From the NCBI GenBank assembly GCA_015234045.1, contig JADFWU010000056.1, forward strand, positions 1 through 17,696: a stretch of 17,696 nt of DNA, given 5' to 3'. Source of the DNA: Magnetococcales bacterium. GTDB lineage: Bacteria; Pseudomonadota; Magnetococcia; Magnetococcales; JADFWU01. The position numbers were made by a program, and so were the translations under genes. Under the pieces are notes generated by a model. That model worked only from the letters and a program-made list of their open reading frames with translations, was not told the origin of the DNA and did not search any database. Below, in pieces: positions 8,356 through 15,405 of this stretch (positions within the stretch are counted from its first letter, which is position 1; the number at the start of each line of letters is the position of its first letter).

Positions 8356-10266
8356 ATGCAGAATATTACTGAAAAAGATAAACTTCTCTGTTATGAAATC
8401 GAAAGTCGATCAAAAGCGATTGAAAAAAAATGTCAACCTTCCTTAGAGGAACTTTCAAGAAAACATAAAGCATATGCATTCAAATATAGGAAAAAAGGAC
8501 TTATTGGCATTTGTTCAAAAGTATCAAGGAAGAGAAAAGAGGGGAAAAAGAATTATGGACCGCATAACCTTACCGATATTTGGGCATGTCGGTATGTCAC
8601 ACTTTTCCAAAGCGATATTGAGCCAATTATCGATGATCTAATCAAATTATTGAAAGGTAAAAAAATCTACAAGCATGATTCCCCATTCCAAGAAAATGCA
8701 TTGAGAGAAGTGATTATTTGCACAAACAGACCATTGGAAGATCCTCTATCCAATGCGATGAATATATATGAAAAATTAAATGAATCTGGCCTATTAGAAT
8801 CTCTTTCTTCAGATGAACGAAAACGCATCATTCGTAAACCGGAAAATCGAGAGTCTGGTTATTCATCCATCCATTTTACGATTAATGTTTCTGTAACAGA
8901 TAACGATGCATCTCCCCCTAAAGATGTCAAAACATGCTTTGAAATACAATTAAGAGATATATTTGAAGAAGCATGGGGAGAGATTCAACATAAACTGATT
9001 TACAGCGGGAAAGACGATACTTCAATAAAGAAAAACAAAAAAAAACAATGGTGGGAGCAACACCTGAATGCACTCAAAACATTTGCTGATGGGTGCAGTC
9101 AACATGCCAGCATTATCAAAGATAATGCCGTGCAATTAGAAGATGCTGTCATGAAATCTCCTTTCACTGATCAAATTTCTCAACCTCAGGCAAATTTACA
9201 AGAAGTCTTAACTGCATTACCTCCAAATGCACCAAAAAATATAATTAGTAAAATAACAGCAGCCTATCATTTACTTGAACAATTCAAAAAAGAACTACTA
9301 AGCCCTGGGGCTGAGCAGTTTGACGCGCTATCAAACATGTTTTCTGAAGCATATAATGCCGCTCGACCATTTCTTGATTGTAAATGCCCGAATGGAAAAA
9401 GCATCAGTTATCACCTCAAGCTTGAATCTGCCTATGCGCTATACAATTCTAAAGAGATTGAAGCTCAAGAAGAATCAATGGCTCTATATGCTGAACTCTA
9501 CACAACTTTTCCAAAAGATGCCGTAACAGCCTATCGGTATGGTAGAGGCCTACTCAACTTTGCAGTATCCGATGCTGAATATGAAGAAGCAGAGAATATT
9601 CTCAAGCATGCATTGGAAAATTTAAATGATGAAGACTCTATCATCAAAGAAGAAAAATCTGCATTAAAAGCGGCTATCAATCAATATCTTGCTCTGCGCC
9701 AATGGTATAAAGTTGACACAAAACATAATGATGCCATAACAGCTGAAGAGGCAATTTCCTATATTGATCAAGCCATCGCCTATGCTGACACCGCTTTTGA
9801 CTATCTTTCAGATCAACCGTTGGACCAACCTTATACCCATCAAAGATTTGCACATATTATTTCAGATATTTTATATTATCATTATGATCGATTTCGCTGG
9901 AGTTTTCCTAATCCAACAGCGTACACACCACCAGACGGTCACAAGCCAACATGGGATTCCAGCCGAATACAAAAACTCCTGGACCTCATATATAGCCCAG
10001 AACTGAGTCACTTTGCTTCTGACTATCTAAGTCGTGACAGCCTTATGGTTACTCACGGCATGTTGGATCAATATGAACACTGCCTCCAACTAGCGGAAAA
10101 AAACACCAAAGAGCTGCAAAACCTTGCCCAAGCTAATGCGGGCGGGAAACAATTTAAAGCCCCGTGGGAGATCAAGAAACATTTAATGGAAAAACCCGAA
10201 AAAGTTTGCTACGACAAAGCATTACGGTTTGGAGAGTGGGCCAGTCAGCAGCTGGATAGAAAGTAA
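8356..10266 (+). CDS. Stand-alone RelA/SpoT synthetase-domain protein with TPR-like C-terminus
   Basis: This is a 636-residue protein. Residues about 25-220 match a RelA/SpoT nucleotidyltransferase domain: a basic segment (KYRKKGLIGICSKVSRK, 43-59), LTDIWACRY with D74 and R79, GYSSIH at 168-173, FEIQLR with E196, and EEAWGEIQHKLIY at 204-216. The Asp and Glu that bind metal in this family are present, so activity on GTP/GDP or another pyrophosphate acceptor is plausible. There is no HD hydrolase, TGS or ACT domain, unlike RelA or SpoT. Residues about 230-636 are helical; 355-425 look like TPR repeats (ALYAELYTTFPKDAVTAYRYGRGLL). The start follows AGGGTG by about 5 nt. The gene is visibly richer in A+T and AAA/ATT codons than its neighbours, which suggests transfer. 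It could be a housekeeping alarmone synthetase, a toxSAS-type toxin or a defence protein; sequence alone does not decide. Confidence 0.82.
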   Translation: MQNITEKDKLLCYEIESRSKAIEKKCQPSLEELSRKHKAYAFKYRKKGLIGICSKVSRKRKEGKKNYGPHNLTDIWACRYVTLFQSDIEPIIDDLIKLLKGKKIYKHDSPFQENALREVIICTNRPLEDPLSNAMNIYEKLNESGLLESLSSDERKRIIRKPENRESGYSSIHFTINVSVTDNDASPPKDVKTCFEIQLRDIFEEAWGEIQHKLIYSGKDDTSIKKNKKKQWWEQHLNALKTFADGCSQHASIIKDNAVQLEDAVMKSPFTDQISQPQANLQEVLTALPPNAPKNIISKITAAYHLLEQFKKELLSPGAEQFDALSNMFSEAYNAARPFLDCKCPNGKSISYHLKLESAYALYNSKEIEAQEESMALYAELYTTFPKDAVTAYRYGRGLLNFAVSDAEYEEAENILKHALENLNDEDSIIKEEKSALKAAINQYLALRQWYKVDTKHNDAITAEEAISYIDQAIAYADTAFDYLSDQPLDQPYTHQRFAHIISDILYYHYDRFRWSFPNPTAYTPPDGHKPTWDSSRIQKLLDLIYSPELSHFASDYLSRDSLMVTHGMLDQYEHCLQLAEKNTKELQNLAQANAGGKQFKAPWEIKKHLMEKPEKVCYDKALRFGEWASQQLDRK

Positions 10267-10341
10267 CCTAGCTACTCTGGAACGATTCTGGCATAATTTT
10301 GTCTAAACAACTAGATAGACTCTAAATTCAGGAGGACACCA

Positions 10342-10368
10342 ATGCGTCATCCCCATGTCTATAGCTAA
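10342..10368 (+). other. Eight-codon open frame with strong Shine-Dalgarno
   Basis: AGGAGGACACC directly precedes ATG, giving MRHPHVYS and then TAA. The ribosome site is near ideal, but the frame is tiny. It may be a leader peptide or the truncated start of a lost gene. Nothing downstream in the same direction is translated within 1.2 kb, so regulation in cis has no obvious target. Confidence 0.25.
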
Positions 10369-10500
10369 ATTGGTATAAGTCATACTCATTAGATCTCTTT
10401 TTTGTTCAATTAGTATGGCATACCAGCCTAATTTACCCATCAGCTGGGTTTGTTTCTGGTGCTATTCCAGCTGAATGGGTAAAAACGGTGTGGTAGATCT
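10366..10500. repeat. Nested inverted repeats, two competing hairpins
   Basis: Hairpin A pairs CATACTCATT (10381-10390) with AATTAGTATG (10408-10417), 9 of 10 bases. It is extended by GGTAT/ATACC (10372-10376 with 10420-10424) and AAATT/AATTT (10367-10371 with 10430-10434). Hairpin B pairs TTTACCCATCAGCTGG (10432-10447) with CCAGCTGAATGGGTAAA (10467-10483), 16 pairs with one bulge, and continues weakly through TACCA (10421-10425) and TGGTA (10491-10495). The two share 10420-10434, so they exclude each other. AGATCT occurs at 10391 and 10495. Neither stem has a T tract, so this is not a standard terminator. A remnant of a small mobile element is possible. Confidence 0.6.
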
Positions 10501-10549
10501 TTTTACACAGGACACACTCACTCGCGTGTTCGTTCTTCCCTGTTGTCTC

Positions 10550-11467
10550 TTAGCCCACGATAGTATTAACAAACCAATAGAACTGAAAATGACGCTGCAA
10601 GCCCAATTGCTTAGTCACTTTAAGCAGTAGTTGTGCGATCATCCCGTTGACAGGATCACGTTTCCAAGCCTGTTCATAATAGTCAAATGCAGGCACCAAC
10701 ACCCCTTCTGAATCCAGATAGTTCGCCAAGATCCACGGATCGTCGCCTGTTTCATCCAACAACGTTGTAACCCGCTGATCTATCCGCGCTGTTTGGGCCT
10801 GATCCAGCCAAATCAACTGTGCTGAATGTTTGGCTTGGAACAGTTCAACTGCGTCACTGATCCGATAGGCACTCATGAACATTTCATGTGTACCAGGGGT
10901 TAATTGGGGCACTGTCCAGCGAATCATTTTTCCGGCCACTTCACCGGACACTTCATGCACTTTATTCTCAATCTGAATACGAAACAGATATTCTGGCCCT
11001 GGATCTGGCCAGATCAGTTCTGGATATGAGGATGATAGCGTTGTACGCCGTATCCGATGCCAACGGTATACACCAACCTTTTCGAGTTTTGGCACACTGG
11101 CTGGCATGACAGCACTTCGCCTACCACGCTCTAATCGCTTATCCAGATCTACTATGCCAACATCATTCAAACGTTGTCGTGCAGTGTTTTCCCGCTGATT
11201 TTTTTCCGCCAAGAAGGCCCCATGATCAATGCCATTCATTGATATGGACAACATCCACTCCCCTTCTTTGAACGCACCATTCAGATAGGCGGAATAGGCA
11301 GCAATAATCTTACTGATATTCAAACCACCATCAGCACGCACTACAGCACAGTACATCAGTACAATCAGCGCAATCATTCCGAAGACAGATCTATACACCA
11401 GCCCTCTCGGATAAAATCCAATCACCAGCCTCTCCATACAACATAATTGACTTTCCCCCCTATACAT
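10550..11467 (-). CDS. Exported protein of unknown function
   Basis: This protein has up to 305 residues. A hydrophobic segment at about 28-42 (VFGMIALIVLMYCAVV) followed by RADGG looks like a late signal peptide with cleavage after Ala, so the protein is probably periplasmic. The mature part has Arg-rich stretches, a possible beta-sandwich-like middle (EYLFRIQIENKVHEVSGEV, then TPGTHEMFMSAYRI) and a TPR-like tail (FDYYEQAWKRDPVNGMIAQLLL). No family is recognised. The start is uncertain. ATG 11467 has no Shine-Dalgarno. ATG 11437 and a GTG about 9 nt further in, which has GGAG placed about 6 nt before it, are alternatives that would give a signal peptide of more usual length. It is transcribed divergently from the lipoprotein gene. 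Confidence 0.72.
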   Translation of the reverse strand: MYRGESQLCCMERLVIGFYPRGLVYRSVFGMIALIVLMYCAVVRADGGLNISKIIAAYSAYLNGAFKEGEWMLSISMNGIDHGAFLAEKNQRENTARQRLNDVGIVDLDKRLERGRRSAVMPASVPKLEKVGVYRWHRIRRTTLSSSYPELIWPDPGPEYLFRIQIENKVHEVSGEVAGKMIRWTVPQLTPGTHEMFMSAYRISDAVELFQAKHSAQLIWLDQAQTARIDQRVTTLLDETGDDPWILANYLDSEGVLVPAFDYYEQAWKRDPVNGMIAQLLLKVTKQLGLQRHFQFYWFVNTIVG

Positions 11468-11569
11468 CGTCTAAAATAGAGTAATGATGATATATTATTG
11501 TATCAACGGACAGAGAACTATTTTTCAATTTTAATTAGAGAAATCTTAACGCAACTCAGGGGACGCTTT

Positions 11570-11782
11570 ATGAATCGATTCATCACCTTATTCAGCATTC
11601 TATTTATCGGCCTATCTCTGACAGCATGTGGCGCCACATATCAAGTCAAAACCCGCAATGGCAATACTTATAAAGCACAGGATGAACCTGTTGCTGGTGG
11701 TGAGTATCTGGTATTTGAAGGAGAAGATGGCGCTGAAGTCCGTATCCGCAATGAAGAAGTGGAAGCGGTGATTAAAAAGTAG
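11570..11782 (+). CDS. Small YgdI/YgdR-like lipoprotein
   Basis: This is a 70-residue protein. Residues 1-18 are a lipoprotein signal with lipobox LTAC (FIGLSLTACGA), so Cys19 should be lipidated and the protein anchored in the envelope. The short mature part (YQVKTRNGNTYKAQDEPV, then EYLVFEGEDGAEVRIRNEEV) resembles the YgdI/YgdR (DUF903) SH3-like beta fold, which also carries a conserved N-G-x-x-Y pattern. Its function is unknown. The frame is open upstream to 11498, but the ATG at 11570 is chosen because AGGGGA lies about 6 nt before it and the signal peptide begins there. A clear intrinsic terminator follows at 11809, so it is probably transcribed alone. Confidence 0.85.
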   Translation: MNRFITLFSILFIGLSLTACGATYQVKTRNGNTYKAQDEPVAGGEYLVFEGEDGAEVRIRNEEVEAVIKK

Positions 11783-11808
11783 GATTTGTCATACAATCAC
11801 TTGATTTG

Positions 11809-11846
11809 AAAGCAGGGAGGTGTTTTTTTTATCTTCCTGCTTTTTT
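11809..11846 (+). terminator. Intrinsic terminator of the lipoprotein gene
   Basis: AAAGCAGGGAG (11809-11819) pairs with CTTCCTGCTTT (11833-11843) with one G-U pair, and the stem is followed by T6. It lies 27 bp after the lipoprotein stop. Confidence 0.85.
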
Positions 11847-11955
11847 GTTTAAATTTGGGCACTTCCCAAACCCGGTAGAGGCGGCACAGCCTTCTCTGCT
11901 CGCCGACCTGTTTTAGTTGCTGCATTTGAACTCCCTCTCTTTGTCATTTTATTGA

Positions 11956-11983
11956 TAAAAAAAAAGGAGGCCCGAAGGCCTCC
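11956..11983 (-). terminator. Intrinsic terminator of the 105-residue protein gene
   Basis: On the minus strand GGAGGCC, a TTCG tetraloop and GGCCTCC form a perfect 7-bp stem with a stabilising UUCG loop, followed by nine or more T. It lies 31 bp after the stop of the 12014-12331 gene. Confidence 0.92.
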
Positions 11984-12013
11984 CGCGAGGAGAAGAGACA
12001 AAAGTTTGCGGTT

Positions 12014-12331
12014 CTAAGAACCAGCATAAGAGAGAACAGCTTTTTCATCCAAAGTGATGTTGTGTTTACTAAGATTGCGCTTCAATCTGTTCCAAATCGC
12101 ATCACTATCCCATCCAAATTGTTGGCAAATCCAGGCGTAAGAACCCATTTTACTGTTTTTAGATAGGAACCAGCGATAAAGATCCTGATAAATCTCCGAA
12201 AATTCGCGATCCTCCACAAGATTTGGATCTTTGGACAGACACCGCTCCATGATCGCGAAATCAAGCACAGCACGTCGCAACACGCTGGCCCATAAGCGAC
12301 CCTCCGAGGTTGTGGGTATTTTCAATTTCAT
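12014..12331 (-). CDS. Small protein of unknown function, possible helix-turn-helix
   Basis: This is a 105-residue soluble protein with no signal peptide or membrane segment. It is mostly helical: LWASVLRRAVLDFAIMERCL, then EFSEIYQDLYRWFLSKNSKM, then GSYAWICQQFGWDSDAIWNRL. The last segment has the rhythm of a helix-turn-helix (helix, turn at GWD, helix), so DNA binding is possible but not shown. TAGAGG lies about 9 nt before the ATG. A strong terminator follows, which supports a real single-gene unit. The region upstream (12332-12510) is AT-rich and would hold its promoter. I cannot name the family. Confidence 0.7.
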   Translation of the reverse strand: MKLKIPTTSEGRLWASVLRRAVLDFAIMERCLSKDPNLVEDREFSEIYQDLYRWFLSKNSKMGSYAWICQQFGWDSDAIWNRLKRNLSKHNITLDEKAVLSYAGS

Positions 12332-12475
12332 GGAACTAAACCTCTACCAGAGCAAGATATTAGGCGCTTTTGTTTAAGCTCTTTTTAATGGCTCTATTTA
12401 CGCCTGTTTGATCTCTAATAAAGCAAAACATGTACCAATTAAATGCACACCATTAATTTTCCAGAACAAATCATT

Positions 12476-12503
12476 CAATTTATTGTTTTTAAACAATTTA
12501 TTG
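12476..12503. repeat. Direct repeat CAATTTATTG x2
   Basis: The 10-bp near-palindrome CAATTTATTG occurs at 12476-12485 and 12494-12503, 18 bp apart. It lies in the AT-rich gap between the 105-residue gene and the ETF-QO terminator. It may be a binding site or chance in AT-rich DNA. Confidence 0.3.
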
Positions 12504-12510
12504 ACATGAA

Positions 12511-12547
12511 AAACAAAAAACGCCTTCCACAATGCGGAAAGCGTTTT
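12511..12547 (-). terminator. Intrinsic terminator of the ETF-QO gene
   Basis: On the minus strand AAACGCTTTCC (12546-12536) pairs with GGAAGGCGTTT (12528-12518) with one G-U pair, followed by a T-rich run (TTTTTTGTTT). It lies about 60 bp after the ETF-QO stop. A second small hairpin (TAGTCAA/TTGACTA, 12551-12568) lies between the stop and the terminator. Confidence 0.85.
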
Positions 12548-12605
12548 GACTTAGTCAACCAATTGACTATTCATCGCCAGTAAAGCGATTTTTCGCCAAA
12601 ATTCA

Positions 12606-14222
12606 TTACATTTCCGCATAATCAGGACCACTGCCCCCTTCTGGCGGTGTCCATAGGATATTTTTGACCGGATCTTTGATCTCACAGGTCTTACAATGCA
12701 GACAATCACCATGCTGAATCACATAGTGCGTATCATCCGTCTTTCTAAACACACCGGCCGGACAGTAGCCCAATTCCGGGTTATCGTACTGTCGTGAACC
12801 CTCTTGAAGCGGATAATCAGGATCAAACAGTTTAATGTGGCACGGCTGATCACTATTATGACGAATCCCCGCCCGACTCAACGCAGTGGCCCGATCAAAT
12901 TGAACGATACCATCATAGGCACTATCCTCGCGCTCAGGATAGCCCTCTGCTTGCTGAAGACAACGCCGGTCTGATCGATGCCAATGGTGCGGCTTAACCT
13001 CTCGACCTTCTCCTGATAACGCATGCAATGAGGCGTTGACCATACCCACCAATCGGCCCCAACGGAAACCAGGACGCACATTGCTTACAGCACGCAACCG
13101 CTGACCGTAGGAGCCCTCTTTCAAGGTGTCCGAATACGCAGCAAAAGCGTGATCAGAATAATCATCCTGAGCCAGCGCGTCAGCCGCCACATCAGCGGCA
13201 ACGCGTCCTGAATATATGGCACCGCCGATGCCTTTTAATCGGGCGGCATCCATAAATCCTGCTGAATCGCCCAACAACATGCCACCAGGAAAGGTTAATT
13301 TAGGCAAACTCTGCCATCCGCCTTCACTGAGGGTGCGTGCGCCATAACTGAGCAGATTTCCATGCTCAAGAAAAGGGCGCACTTTTGGATGCGCTTTCCA
13401 CTTCTGGAACAGCTGGAAAGGATCTAGTCGAGGATTGGCATAGTCCAAACCAATCACCAATCCCAAGGCCAAATGCGTACGATCAGGTCGATAGATATAT
13501 CCACCACCATGCACGGACTCAGCAAGCGGATATCCCAACGTATGCACCACCTCGCCCGGCATGCCGGATGATACTTCCCAGGTCTCTTTAAACCCCAACG
13601 CATAGGTAGCCGGCGAGGCATTCGCATTCAGACCAAACCGGTGAATCGCCTGACCAGCAAGCGATCCTCGACACCCTTCTGCAATCAGGGTAATCGGCGC
13701 GCGGATATCCATTCCGGGCTGAAAATTCTCACCTGGACGACCCGTTTTATCACGCCCCATATCGCCGGTACGCACTCCGACAACATGATTGTTTTCCATC
13801 AACAGATCAACGGCGGCAAAACCGGGATAGATCTCCACACCACCAGCTTCGGCTTTTTCAGCCAACCAGCGACACAACCGACCGAGAGAGACCAGATAAT
13901 TGCCTTTATTGGACCACGCAGCCGGACCGGGTATGGAGAACCCATCCTCTTTACCTAATAGAAGATAGGATTCGTCTTTAACCTCGGCATCTAATGGTGC
14001 ATCAGCCGGATCAACGCCGATTTCCAATAGAAAATCGGACTCCAAGAGTGCGCCTGAGAGAATATGACCACCAACACGAGAGGCTTTTTCCAGCACACAG
14101 ACAGAAATGGCTCTATCCTGGCTTTCTGCCAGCTGAACCAATCTACAAGCTGCTGATAATCCCGCCGGGCCTGCCCCGACTATGACGACATCGTAGGTCA
14201 TTGTTTCTCTATGAGATAACAT
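12606..14222 (-). CDS. Electron transfer flavoprotein-ubiquinone oxidoreductase
   Basis: This 538-residue protein passes electrons from reduced ETF to the quinone pool at the inner membrane, linking fatty-acid and amino-acid dehydrogenases to respiration. The FAD-binding GAGPAGLSAA is at residues 16-25, and GGMLLGDSAGFMD is the second FAD-contact motif. The C-terminal 4Fe-4S cysteines are C487 (YCPAGV), C507, C510 and C513 (CLHCKTCEIKDP), followed by the family ending ILWTPPEGGSGPDY. The start at 14222 is chosen because AAGGAGAG lies at 14228-14235, about 5-7 nt upstream. The in-frame ATG at 14201 (MTYDVV) has a weaker site. No etfA/etfB gene is in the window. It is bounded by terminators on both sides, so it is likely a single-gene unit. 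Confidence 0.96.
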   Translation of the reverse strand: MLSHRETMTYDVVIVGAGPAGLSAACRLVQLAESQDRAISVCVLEKASRVGGHILSGALLESDFLLEIGVDPADAPLDAEVKDESYLLLGKEDGFSIPGPAAWSNKGNYLVSLGRLCRWLAEKAEAGGVEIYPGFAAVDLLMENNHVVGVRTGDMGRDKTGRPGENFQPGMDIRAPITLIAEGCRGSLAGQAIHRFGLNANASPATYALGFKETWEVSSGMPGEVVHTLGYPLAESVHGGGYIYRPDRTHLALGLVIGLDYANPRLDPFQLFQKWKAHPKVRPFLEHGNLLSYGARTLSEGGWQSLPKLTFPGGMLLGDSAGFMDAARLKGIGGAIYSGRVAADVAADALAQDDYSDHAFAAYSDTLKEGSYGQRLRAVSNVRPGFRWGRLVGMVNASLHALSGEGREVKPHHWHRSDRRCLQQAEGYPEREDSAYDGIVQFDRATALSRAGIRHNSDQPCHIKLFDPDYPLQEGSRQYDNPELGYCPAGVFRKTDDTHYVIQHGDCLHCKTCEIKDPVKNILWTPPEGGSGPDYAEM

Positions 14223-14320
14223 ACACTCTCTCCTTGGATCATTGCTGACTTTTGACCGATGCTTGATTCAGACGTACCCTGATTGCGTTTCATCTCATCA
14301 TTGGCAGGTCATTCCCCAAC

Positions 14321-14361
14321 AAAAAAAGCCGACTCAGAGAACACCCTGAGTCGGCTTTTTT
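14321..14361 (-). terminator. Bidirectional-type terminator after the ygiM-like gene
   Basis: GCCGACTCAG (14328-14337) and CTGAGTCGGC (14346-14355) form a perfect 10-bp stem flanked by seven A on one side and six T on the other. On the minus strand it lies 64 bp after the YgiM-like stop and upstream of ETF-QO, so it separates the two genes. Confidence 0.92.
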
Positions 14362-14425
14362 ATCAGGGCCTGTAGACCCTTTCAGAATTACATATAACGC
14401 TCTTTTGATTCAATCCAAATCGAAA

Positions 14426-15076
14426 TCAATTCAGCGAATTGTGATAGCGTTTTCGTCCTCTGGAGCGCGTCAGAATAAAGCCTATTACCATGCCCAACAC
14501 CAGAATCGCAGCACCAGCGACTAAAAATGAGCGATCAGATTGTTGTTCCAGAATCATTTTTTGATTGGTGACTCGGTTGAGATTTTCTTCCATCACCTCA
14601 AGCCGTTGCGCCATCTCTTTATTGCCCTGCTCAAGGGTCAAAGCGTTTCTGGATACTTTGCGAATTCGATCAAGTTCGGTCTGAAGTTTATTCTGATCTC
14701 TCAGATCCACTTTCAGCGCTTTGATCTCTTCACGAAGGCGATCACGCTCTTCCTCAGCGGCTCTCAGTTGTTTATTCGATTTAAACAACTGAACACGCGC
14801 CGGGACATCTCCGGAAAGAAACCGACGCAGGACCCAACCTTCCGACCCATCACGAGTACGGACGCGGTCCCAACCGGTCTTACCGCTTTCCAACAACTCC
14901 ACCTCCATACCGGTTTTGAGAATTCGGACGACCTTAAAGGTCGCATTCTCGCCCCGCCGCATGGTAACGGTGAACTCATCGGTGATATAACGCATCTCCG
15001 CTTCTGCTGCATTGGCACACAGAACAAAGAGGCCCACAAACATAATAAAAACAGATCTCAACCGCTTCGGCTTCAT
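14426..15076 (-). CDS. ygiM: YgiM-like SH3-domain protein with C-terminal membrane anchor
   Basis: This 216-residue protein has the layout of the SH3-and-anchor family. A signal peptide covers 1 to about 26 (FIMFVGLFVLCANAAEA). A bacterial SH3 domain at about 28-92 includes YITDEFTVTMRRG, VELLESGKTGWDRVRTRDGSEGWV and the trailing LRRFL. A charged coiled coil follows at about 97-178, then a membrane helix (184-203, LVAGAAILVLGMVIGFILTR) and a basic tail. It should be anchored in the inner membrane with its SH3 domain in the periplasm. Its molecular role is not established to my knowledge. No strong Shine-Dalgarno precedes the ATG. A terminator follows. It is divergent from argB across a 329-bp gap. 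Confidence 0.9.
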   Translation of the reverse strand: MKPKRLRSVFIMFVGLFVLCANAAEAEMRYITDEFTVTMRRGENATFKVVRILKTGMEVELLESGKTGWDRVRTRDGSEGWVLRRFLSGDVPARVQLFKSNKQLRAAEEERDRLREEIKALKVDLRDQNKLQTELDRIRKVSRNALTLEQGNKEMAQRLEVMEENLNRVTNQKMILEQQSDRSFLVAGAAILVLGMVIGFILTRSRGRKRYHNSLN

Positions 15077-15405
15077 AATGAATCAGCTATCGTTTATGGT
15101 TGGGATGATACCCTGATGTCACCATGACGTATAAACAGGGTTGGAATCGACCGGATTATGGCATATACCTTCACCATTAACAGTGTATTGATGGTGAAAG
15201 CAGCAATACTGTTTGAAACTTTGTATTTGTACACTGTGTAACGCTTCGACACCAGCGATACCATAATTAGATCACACATGGATCTGGTCTTAGCTGTTAT
15301 TAAGCAAGTTCCATGCAACTTAATCGTAACCATCGGATTTTAGGCTTTTTTCAACACGATTGCCTACCGACTGTGAGAGAGAAATCCTCTCGAAGGAGCA
15401 CAACA
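15077..15405. other. Divergent intergenic region between ygiM-like gene and argB
   Basis: This 329-bp stretch has no gene I can support. It contains several overlapping inverted repeats: TTCACCAT (15170-15177) with ATGGTGAA (15191-15198), ACAGTGTA (15180-15187) with TACACTGT (15230-15237), and a GAGAG/CTCTC stem just before the argB ribosome site. Promoters for both flanking genes must lie here, but I found no strong -35/-10 pair and no clear ARG box. Confidence 0.5.
15393..15398 (+). promoter_or_regulatory. Shine-Dalgarno deciding the argB start
   Basis: AAGGAG lies 7 nt before ATG 15406. The frame is open upstream to 15313, but only this ATG has a ribosome site and begins at the usual N-acetylglutamate kinase N-terminus. 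Confidence 0.85.

Noticed and set aside
8356-10266. Full-length RelA or SpoT
   Set aside because: The HD, TGS and ACT domains are absent, and the C-terminal half is a different, TPR-like helical region.
10432-10483. Intrinsic terminator for the RelA/SpoT gene or the 10550 gene
   Set aside because: The stem is strong, but no T tract follows on either strand.
10366-10500. Integron attC site as explanation of the hairpins
   Set aside because: The GTTRRRY and RYYYAAC core sites are not found at the stem ends, and no integrase gene is in the window.
14540-15127. 195-codon plus-strand frame opposite the ygiM-like gene
   Set aside because: The minus-strand product has a full signal peptide, SH3, coiled coil and anchor; the plus-strand product has none of these.
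15094-15333. 79-codon minus-strand frame in the argB/ygiM gap
   Set aside because: No ribosome site, no recognisable product, and it covers a region full of inverted repeats that must hold two promoters.
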